Assembly (NCBI GenBank): GCA_027485995.1
Contig: JAIXPW010000083.1
Coordinates: 1-38,231, forward strand
Direction: 5' to 3'
DNA: 38,231 nt
DNA from: Verrucomicrobiaceae bacterium
GTDB taxonomy: Bacteria > Verrucomicrobiota > Verrucomicrobiia > Verrucomicrobiales > Akkermansiaceae
The notes under the pieces are model-generated. The model did not search any database. It saw only the letters and a program-made list of their open reading frames with translations, and had not been told where the DNA came from. A program made the translations under genes and the position numbers. Every line of letters begins with the position of its first letter. The first letter of the stretch is position 1. This document shows positions 16,778 through 22,236 of the stretch, one piece after another.

Positions 16778-17740
16778 ATGGACACCCTACAGCTAAAGGA
16801 ACTGGCCCAGGTTGCATGGCGGAACTCACCTCGTTGCATTGGCCGGCTGTTCTGGCATTCACTTGAAGTGCTGGACGCCAGGTCTGCGAGTAGCGCCGAT
16901 GAGGTCTTTGATGCCTGTGTCCATCATCTTCAATACTCCACCAATGGAGGCCGTATCCGTCCGGCGATCACGGTCTTCGCGGCAGAAGACCAGACGGCAG
17001 GCGGCATCCGGATCTGGAATCCGCAACTGATCCGCTATGCCGGATACCGCTGCTCAGATGGAACGGTCCTCGGCGACCCTCTTCTCGCGGAATTCACGGC
17101 GCGAGTGATCGAGTTGGGCTGGCAGCCACCCCGCCAGCGAACTCAGTTCGACGTTCTGCCTATTGTGATCAAGGTGCCGGGGCAGCCGTTGTTCATGCGT
17201 GACTTACCCAAGGATGCCGTGCTTGAGGTTCCCTTATGCCACCCTGATTTCAGTTGGTTCCGGGAACTTTGCCTGAAATGGCACGCGCTCCCCGCCGTTT
17301 CAGATATGGCGCTCGTCTCTGAGAAAACACGGCACACTGCCGTGCCATTCAGCGGACACTACATGGGAACCGAGATTGGAGCGAGAAATCTGGGAGACGA
17401 GGGACGCTACAACCTTCTTGCCATGATCGCCACCCGCATGGGACTGGATCTCTCCAGTCGGACGAATCTGTGGAAGGATCGTGCCTTGATCGAGCTGAAT
17501 GCGGCTGTACTCCATTCATTCAATCTTGCTGGTGTGACCATTGTGGACCACCACACCGCCTCGGTTCAATTCATGCAGCACCTTGAAGTTGAAACACGAA
17601 AAGGAAAGATCGTGCCTGGAGACTGGTCATGGCTGGTGCCTCCTCTCTCCGGCTCCACCTGTCCCGTGTTTCACCGCTACTACGACTCCACCGAGCTGGA
17701 ACCGGCCTTCGTCCGCCTCCCCCCCGCATGGCTCGACTGA
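16778..17740 (+). CDS. nos: nitric oxide synthase, oxygenase domain (bacterial NOS)
   Basis: 320 aa, colinear with Bacillus NOS from its residue ~55 to the C-terminus. Diagnostic features are haem-ligand Cys20 in AWRNSPRCIGRLFW, NGGRIRPAITVF, IWNPQLIRYAGY, the substrate-binding Glu199 in MGTEIGARNL, LWKDRALIELN, VTIVDHHTASVQF, and pterin-site aromatics DWSWLVPP (281-288) with FHRYYD. The enzyme oxidises L-arginine to citrulline and NO. As in other bacterial NOSs there is no reductase domain, so electrons must come from a separate flavoprotein or ferredoxin. The N-terminal ~50 residues of Bacillus NOS are missing. The Trp that normally precedes the Tyr next to the substrate Glu (GWYMGTE) is His194 here (GHYMGTE). 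ATG 16778 is the only sensible start, although no Shine-Dalgarno is seen. NOS lies close to a divergent FIST/hybrid-kinase operon. Confidence 0.93.
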   Translation: MDTLQLKELAQVAWRNSPRCIGRLFWHSLEVLDARSASSADEVFDACVHHLQYSTNGGRIRPAITVFAAEDQTAGGIRIWNPQLIRYAGYRCSDGTVLGDPLLAEFTARVIELGWQPPRQRTQFDVLPIVIKVPGQPLFMRDLPKDAVLEVPLCHPDFSWFRELCLKWHALPAVSDMALVSEKTRHTAVPFSGHYMGTEIGARNLGDEGRYNLLAMIATRMGLDLSSRTNLWKDRALIELNAAVLHSFNLAGVTIVDHHTASVQFMQHLEVETRKGKIVPGDWSWLVPPLSGSTCPVFHRYYDSTELEPAFVRLPPAWLD

Positions 17741-17985
17741 GGCCTGGCGGGAAGTCGTTGGTAAACGAATCTCCTGCCACTTCCCGTGCTTGGGATCAGC
17801 CCTGGCGTCCAGGATCGGAAGGAGGGCTCCGATGTCCTTTTTGGAGGCATCGAGTTTCGCCCGGAGTTCGTTGACCAAGCCCGGCATGTCCTTCGCGCGG
17901 TCTTACTGCTCGTCGAGGTCCTTCGAAGAATCCTGGAGTCCGAAGCACCCGATGCAATGGAACTCAATGAACTTCAAACTGCCAT
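17740..17985 (-). pseudogene. C-terminal remnant of a sulfatase
   Basis: On the minus strand the frame reads LKFIEFHCIGCFGLQDSSKD, then LDEQ, an in-frame stop (TAA, 17903-17905), then DRAKDMPGLVNELRAKL and ALLPILDARADPKHGKW. This is the typical end of bacterial arylsulfatases (KLIEFF..G...LYDLS.D.GEQ.D.A...P....L...L......A.LP). Nothing upstream carries the catalytic Cys/Ser motif, so only the last ~80 codons survive, broken by a nonsense codon. It abuts the stop of the NO synthase gene, marking an old rearrangement point. Confidence 0.6.
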
Positions 17986-18300
17986 CCGAGCCCGCCGCGC
18001 CGGCCACTGCGGCAGCAAGCGAACACCGGCTACCCGGGGATGGGCAAGATGTGGGATTAAGGCCCACCCCTCGACCTTCAGGATATGGGTGTTCGAATAA
18101 CAACTCTTGTCCCGGACCGGGATCCTGACCTGCATATAAACTTGTGATGACTGGCCCGATTTGGCTCAACGCGAACAAAGGCGTGCAGGATTTGCATTTT
18201 CATGTCCACTATCCGCATGGGAATGTAGAAGATCGGGAATATCCTTGTTCAATTGCGTCGTGCCTCCGGATGAACGTTGGGCTCCTGATTTTTACGATCG
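17986..18300. other. intergenic region upstream of the LytS/LytTR operon
   Basis: No gene is seen. It is more AT-rich towards 18130-18300 and presumably contains the promoter of the kinase gene. One 9-bp word AACGTTGGG (18273-18281) fits the LytTR half-site consensus but has no partner at 21 bp. Confidence 0.5.
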
Positions 18301-19401
18301 ATGACGGCTTTCGAATCCAGTTGGTATGACATCACGAACAAAAGAAAACTGTTCTGGATCCTGCAGATCGTGGGCTGGGGCTCCCTCATCCTGCTTGGAC
18401 TGCGGGTCGTGGCGCCGGACTCCATCGTGCTCATGCCGGTTCTCCTCGGGCGCGGTTTGCTCGGGTTACTGGTCTCCTCCTGCCTCGTCAGGCCTCTATT
18501 GCGCGGGGTGCGGCGGATGGATGGCCGGTTTCGATGGGGTAAGGCGGCCGCAGCGCTGGTTTGTGCTGTTCTGGCTACCAAGTTGGACTCCGAGTTGATT
18601 CATTGGCTGACAAGCCTCCTGTTCGGGCCGGATCATCAGAGCGCTAGCCTGGACCGCTTCCTGAATTCAAGCGGACCGATCCGCTTCACCGCTTACGGGT
18701 TCTGGATCATCCTCTACTTCACCCTCAACGACCTGATCGAGTCCAACAGCGCCCGCCTGAGGCTGGAGCGGCTCAAGGCAGGAATGGTCGAGAGCGAATT
18801 GCGGCTGCTCCGCTCACAGGTCAACCCGCATTTCCTGTTCAATGCACTCAACTCCATCATCGCCGAGGCCGAACGGCCGGAAAAGGTGACCCGCATCACC
18901 CACGGACTGGCGGACTATCTCCGCTTTTCCCTCTCTCAGAACCTCGAACTCCAGCCCTTGGGCGAAGAGCTCGGAGCCTTGGAAGGCTACTTGCAGGTGG
19001 AGAAGATCCGCTTCGAGGAGCGGCTCGAATACTCCCTGGTCGCGGATGAAGAGGCACGCCGCACGCGGGTCCCTGGCGCGCTGATTCAGCCGCTGTTGGA
19101 GAACGCGATCAAATTCGGCCAACGCACCAGCCCTCGCCCGCTGCGCATCGCCATCCACGCCGAGGTCCGTCGGGAAGGACTCCTGATCGAGGTGATGAAC
19201 TCCGGTAAATGGGTCCCGGAGGGAGGTCCGGATTCCACCGGGATCGGCCTCGTCAATCTCCGCCGCAGGCTGGAGCTGGTCTGCGAGGACGGCGCGCGGC
19301 TGGAGCATGAGGTTCTGACGGACCGGGTGATCTTCCGCGTGGTGGTTCCTCCGGCGCCGCCAGCCGCCCACGATCTTCAACCCCTGCCTGTTCCTGCCTG
19401 A
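18301..19401 (+). CDS. LytS/YehU-type membrane sensor histidine kinase
   Basis: 366 aa. The N-terminal ~145 residues contain three to four hydrophobic membrane helices (about 17-37, 41-63, 82-105, 130-146) without a large outside domain. The His_kinase domain (PF06580) follows, with His177 in LRSQVNPHFLFNALNSI. The HATPase has its N box at Asn268 (LIQPLLENAIKFG) and a GIGLVNLRRRL G-box near 314-324. It senses a membrane or intramembrane signal and phosphorylates the LytTR regulator encoded next. The stop overlaps the ATG of that gene (TGATG), so the pair is translationally coupled. Confidence 0.92.
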   Translation: MTAFESSWYDITNKRKLFWILQIVGWGSLILLGLRVVAPDSIVLMPVLLGRGLLGLLVSSCLVRPLLRGVRRMDGRFRWGKAAAALVCAVLATKLDSELIHWLTSLLFGPDHQSASLDRFLNSSGPIRFTAYGFWIILYFTLNDLIESNSARLRLERLKAGMVESELRLLRSQVNPHFLFNALNSIIAEAERPEKVTRITHGLADYLRFSLSQNLELQPLGEELGALEGYLQVEKIRFEERLEYSLVADEEARRTRVPGALIQPLLENAIKFGQRTSPRPLRIAIHAEVRREGLLIEVMNSGKWVPEGGPDSTGIGLVNLRRRLELVCEDGARLEHEVLTDRVIFRVVVPPAPPAAHDLQPLPVPA

Positions 19402-20117
19402 TGAACCGTTTGCGCATCCTCATCGTGGACGATGAACGGCTGGCCCGCCAGCACCTGCGCGGGCTGCTGGCCCCCCATGCGGCGATCAAGATCGTCGGCG
19501 AGGCGTCCGGCGTTTCCGAGGCCATCCCGCTGCTGGAAGAGGAGCGGCCGGAGGTGGTATTCCTCGACATCTCGATGCCGCCGGAATCGGGATTCGATCT
19601 GCTGCCAAGCCTGCCTTCGGCCACCCGCGTGGTCTTCGTCTCCGCCCACTCCTCCCACGCCGTGCGCGCCTTCGAGGAAAACGCGCTGGACTACCTGCTC
19701 AAGCCGGTCACCCCGGAGCGCCTGGCCGTCACGATGAAGCGCCTCGGCGAAAACAGCCTGCCCCCGGCCGACGACCGACGCCTGCTGCTCGACGACGGCG
19801 GTTCCTTGACAAAACTGCCTGTCGCAAAAGTCGCCGCGGTCTTCGCCGAGGGGAACTACAGCCGGGTCCACTCCCGGGAGGGGCAAAAATTCCTGCTGCG
19901 CCGCTCCCTTCGAGAATGGCGCGCCGAACTGGACGGCACCGATCTCCTCCAACTGAGCCGCTCGATGCTGGTGAATCCCGACGCCATTCTCCACCTCCGG
20001 AAGCAGGGCCGTGCCGGTGGCATCCTCCGCCTCCAAGGCATCCAGGACGCCATCCCGCTCGGCCGCGCAGCCATGCGCCTGGCCGCCAGGTCCTTGTCCT
20101 TGGAAGCGACGACCTGA
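19401..20117 (+). CDS. LytTR-family response regulator
   Basis: 238 aa. Receiver domain 1-120 has acidic residues Asp10/Asp11, phospho-site Asp56 (VVFLDISMPPESG) and Lys102-type YLLKPVTP. A LytTR DNA-binding domain occupies about 130-235 (KVAAVFAEGNYSRVHS, LLRRSLREW, QLSRSMLVNPDAI). LytTR regulators bind two 9-bp direct repeats about 21 bp apart. Such pairs occur 114 bp after this gene (20231-20260) and again at 21178-21207, before two PEP-CTERM genes. These are the likely targets. Confidence 0.93.
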   Translation: MNRLRILIVDDERLARQHLRGLLAPHAAIKIVGEASGVSEAIPLLEEERPEVVFLDISMPPESGFDLLPSLPSATRVVFVSAHSSHAVRAFEENALDYLLKPVTPERLAVTMKRLGENSLPPADDRRLLLDDGGSLTKLPVAKVAAVFAEGNYSRVHSREGQKFLLRRSLREWRAELDGTDLLQLSRSMLVNPDAILHLRKQGRAGGILRLQGIQDAIPLGRAAMRLAARSLSLEATT

Positions 20118-20276
20118 CGGCCGTCTCTTCCTCTCCCGCCGCCTGAAGAGAGGGCACAGGAATGTCCCGCTCCTTCACCCAGAGGGCGCAAAGTGCTTTG
20201 GTCTCAGGCAACCCAAACCACCCTGTTGTCCACGTTCGTCACAGGATTGACCACGTTCGTCCCATTCGCCTCGCCC
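20118..20276 (+). repeat. upstream block shared by the two PEP-CTERM genes, copy 1
   Basis: About 160 bp (GTCTCTTCCT, AGAGGGCACAGGA.TGTCCC, CTCCTTCACCCAGAGGGCGC, TTGTCCACGTTCGTCACA, TTGACCACGTTCGTCCCATT) that recurs at roughly 85 percent identity at 21067-21226. It contains the paired LytTR-type sites. Further downstream a GCTCGTGGCG word near 20310 is also shared. Confidence 0.8.
20231..20260 (+). promoter_or_regulatory. predicted LytTR binding site (paired direct repeat)
   Basis: CACGTTCGT at 20231-20239 and again at 20252-20260, start to start exactly 21 bp (12-bp spacer). Each half matches the published LytTR consensus [TA][AC][CA]GTTN[AG][TG] at eight of nine positions. The site is 122 bp before the ATG at 20383 and just after the LytTR gene. 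Confidence 0.7.
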
Positions 20277-20382
20277 CGCCGGGATTCTTGCTTATCCCAG
20301 ACGCTGCTGGCTCGTGGCGGGATCATCCCCAGCCAAGGGCCGCACTCCAACCAACCTCGAAAACCATAACTCCACTCCAATC

Positions 20383-20991
20383 ATGAAATCATCCCACCTG
20401 AATCGTTCCCGCAGAGCCGCCTGGCTCGCACTTGCCCTTGGACTCGCCGCTGCCGGTGGCACGGCCCACGCTGCCGTTATTTATAACAGCGCCCAGGGGG
20501 TCACCATCACGGGTCCAGGCTATTCAGTAATTCCGCTCACTGGCAACTCTGGACCGGGGAAAATTACGGTTATGTCGTATGAGGGCATGATCGATTATTG
20601 GATGGATATTGTATGGCAGTCTGAAGCCCTCTTACAAGGTGATCCTGGATCTGTAACGGCCACTGTCAGCCTAAATGATGTCATCGGCAGCTCAACGCCC
20701 GGCTGGACCCAAATTAGGGGAGTGACCAATGGCACGCACTACTTCGGGATTTCCTTCAACAACGGCGGAACCACCAACTACGGCTGGGTGCAGGTCACAG
20801 CCTCGGGTTTCGGCGATTATGACAGTGACCAGAGCTTCACCGTCAACTCCTACGCCTACGACAACACCGGTGCTTCGATCAGGGTCGGTGCGACCACCGC
20901 CGCCGCTGTGCCCGAGCCGTCCAGCCTGGGTCTTCTGGCGCTGGGTGCCGGTGGCCTCCTCGCCCGCCGCCGCCGGAATCGCGCGGCCTGA
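20383..20991 (+). CDS. PEP-CTERM sorting-domain protein (202 aa)
   Basis: It starts with a signal peptide (RRAAWLALALGLAAAGGTAHA), followed by a beta-rich mature part of about 150 residues (VIYNSAQGVTITGPGYSVIP, NGTHYFGISFNNGGTTNYGWVQV). The last part resembles the GTHYFG.. NYGW.. module seen in many PEP-CTERM and Planctomycetes exported proteins. The C-terminus is VPEPSSLGLLALGAGGLL followed by ARRRRNR, a PEP-CTERM signal for exosortase-dependent sorting. ATG 20383 is chosen because the upstream in-frame start at 20314 would put a non-hydrophobic leader before the signal peptide. It is predicted to be controlled by the LytTR pair upstream. Confidence 0.88.
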   Translation: MKSSHLNRSRRAAWLALALGLAAAGGTAHAAVIYNSAQGVTITGPGYSVIPLTGNSGPGKITVMSYEGMIDYWMDIVWQSEALLQGDPGSVTATVSLNDVIGSSTPGWTQIRGVTNGTHYFGISFNNGGTTNYGWVQVTASGFGDYDSDQSFTVNSYAYDNTGASIRVGATTAAAVPEPSSLGLLALGAGGLLARRRRNRAA

Positions 20992-21047
20992 GCGGCCTGT
21001 TCGTTTCATCGTTTCCTGGAAGAAGCGGTCGTCTGGCCGCCTCTTCT
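20911..21047 (+). repeat. 3' block shared by the two PEP-CTERM genes, copy 1
   Basis: 137 bp running from the PEP codons through the stop to the hairpin. It differs from 21872-22008 at only about four positions, whereas the central parts of the two genes show no similarity. Confidence 0.9.
21020..21047 (+). terminator. degenerate terminator hairpin, copy 1
   Basis: GAAGAAGCGG / CCGCCTCTTC with one mismatch and followed by TGATGAAG instead of a T-run. Compared with the intact copy at 21980, it should terminate poorly, so readthrough into the next gene is likely. Confidence 0.55.
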
Positions 21048-21066
21048 GATGAAGCGGTGGCACGAG

Positions 21067-21226
21067 GGTCGTCTCTTCCTTTTTCCCACCGCCCGAAGAG
21101 GGCACAGGACTGTCCCCGCTCCTTCACCCAGAGGGCGCAAAGCGCTCTGCTCTCAGGCCCCAAACCACCCAGTTGTCCACGTTCGTCACAAATTTGACCA
21201 CGTTCGTCCCATTCTCCTCGAATCGA
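21067..21226 (+). repeat. upstream block shared by the two PEP-CTERM genes, copy 2
   Basis: Second copy of the block at 20118-20276, including both LytTR-type repeats with the same 21-bp phasing. It fills most of the 328-bp gap between the two PEP-CTERM genes. Confidence 0.8.
21178..21207 (+). promoter_or_regulatory. predicted LytTR binding site (paired direct repeat), second copy
   Basis: CACGTTCGT at 21178-21186 and 21199-21207, again 21 bp apart. The spacer differs in sequence from the first copy (CACAAATTTGAC versus CACAGGATTGAC) while both half-sites are identical, as expected for a selected protein site. A TGCTAGCT word near 21251 could serve as an extended -10. Confidence 0.7.
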
Positions 21227-21319
21227 AGGGACCTCTGTCGTTCAGACCGCGTGCTAGCTCGTGGCGTGACCTTCCTGGTTGCGGGCCACAGACCACTTGA
21301 AACAAACAACCGACTAACC

Positions 21320-21952
21320 ATGAAATCGAAATCCATCGTCGCGCTTGCCGCAGGAATCATCGGGCTCGCCGCCAGCGCGAATGCCGCCACCGTGTTCAGC
21401 TTCTACCAGATGGCTCCCAGCACGCCGAATGTCGCCACAATGTCACTTGCAGAGGGGTCTCTTTGGAATATTGGGCAACTCGCAGCTCCGGGGCCGAACA
21501 CATTTAACATCGCCTACGCATTCTTCACCCCGACGGTCAGCGGTGCCTACAGCGTTGGCATTGCTTCTGCGAGCTATGACACGGTCTTGCTGATGTATGA
21601 GGGCCAATCCTCCTTCCCGTCCGGCAATCCACGGCTCGGGGCGATCGCCTTGAATGACGATGGAAACGTTCTCGAGTTCAACGGACTGCCATTCACCAAC
21701 ACGAGTGTTTATGCGCAGTGGAACTCACTCATCCAGGACATCAACCTCACCGGAGGAACGACCTACCTGATTGGTGCTACATCTTACAACGCCGGAACCA
21801 CGATTCCACTTCCCTTGGAATTCTTCGTCTACGGCGAACCGGTTTCCGTAACCACCACCAGCGCTCCCGTACCCGAGCCGTCCAGCCTGGGTCTTCTGGC
21901 GCTGGGTGCCGGTGGTCTCCTCGCCCGCCGCCGCCGGAATCGCGCGGCCTGA
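21320..21952 (+). CDS. PEP-CTERM sorting-domain protein (210 aa)
   Basis: Signal peptide MKSKSIVALAAGIIGLAASANA, then a mature region unrelated to the neighbour at 20383 (VFSFYQMAPSTPNVATMS, YDTVLLMYEGQSSFPSGNP, LTGGTTYLIGATSY), which resembles beta-sandwich exported proteins of the PPC or DVUA0089 style. The C-terminus VPEPSSLGLLALGAGGLL plus ARRRRNRAA is identical to the neighbour's. ATG 21320 directly precedes the signal peptide; an upstream TTG frame is leader noise. An intact terminator follows. Confidence 0.88.
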   Translation: MKSKSIVALAAGIIGLAASANAATVFSFYQMAPSTPNVATMSLAEGSLWNIGQLAAPGPNTFNIAYAFFTPTVSGAYSVGIASASYDTVLLMYEGQSSFPSGNPRLGAIALNDDGNVLEFNGLPFTNTSVYAQWNSLIQDINLTGGTTYLIGATSYNAGTTIPLPLEFFVYGEPVSVTTTSAPVPEPSSLGLLALGAGGLLARRRRNRAA

Positions 21953-22008
21953 GCGGCCTGAGCGTTTCATCGTTTCCTGGAAGAGGCGGTCGTCTGGCCG
22001 CCTCTTCT
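21872..22008 (+). repeat. 3' block shared by the two PEP-CTERM genes, copy 2
   Basis: About 97 percent identical to 20911-21047, covering the sorting signal, stop codon, 3' UTR and terminator stem. The abrupt start of identity at the PEP codons is notable. Confidence 0.9.
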
Positions 22009-22012
22009 TTTT
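21980..22012 (+). terminator. Rho-independent terminator after the PEP-CTERM pair
   Basis: GAAGAGGCGG (21980-21989) pairs perfectly with CCGCCTCTTC (21998-22007) around an 8-nt loop and is followed by TTTTT. Confidence 0.92.
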
Positions 22013-22028
22013 GTGGTGAGGAGTCGAA

Positions 22029-22163
22029 AGGGATCCTCGAGGATTCATCTTCATCTCGATCTCTGTCATGCTTTGTGGGGGATTCCTCCAACGCCAAACC
22101 TCTCCAAATCAAAAATCAGCATTTGTCATTCGTCATTCGTCATTCGTCATTCGTCATTCGTCA
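22029..22163 (+). repeat. interspersed repeat, left half, with heptanucleotide array
   Basis: GATCCTCGAGGATTCAT to CCAAATCAAAAATCAGCATT aligns with 5891-5982 at about 70 percent identity. It continues directly into the TTCGTCA array (22122-22163). Confidence 0.7.
22122..22163. repeat. heptanucleotide tandem array TTTGTCA (TTCGTCA)5
   Basis: Six contiguous 7-bp units, the last five identical. Same period as, and sequence-related to, the TTAGTTA array at 839. Confidence 0.95.
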
Positions 22164-22236
22164 TTGATATAAAACACCTGTCGCATTGGCCATTTCCTTC
22201 CCCTAATGTCCAGCGTGCATCCCCAAAACGGCCATC

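Noticed and set aside
17541..18128. 195-aa plus-strand open frame overlapping the end of NOS
   Set aside because: Out of frame with NOS, Arg/Pro/Ser-rich, and opposite to the sulfatase remnant.
18273..18281. AACGTTGGG, a full match to the LytTR half-site, upstream of the LytS gene
   Set aside because: No second half-site 21 bp away on either side; a single 9-mer is expected by chance.
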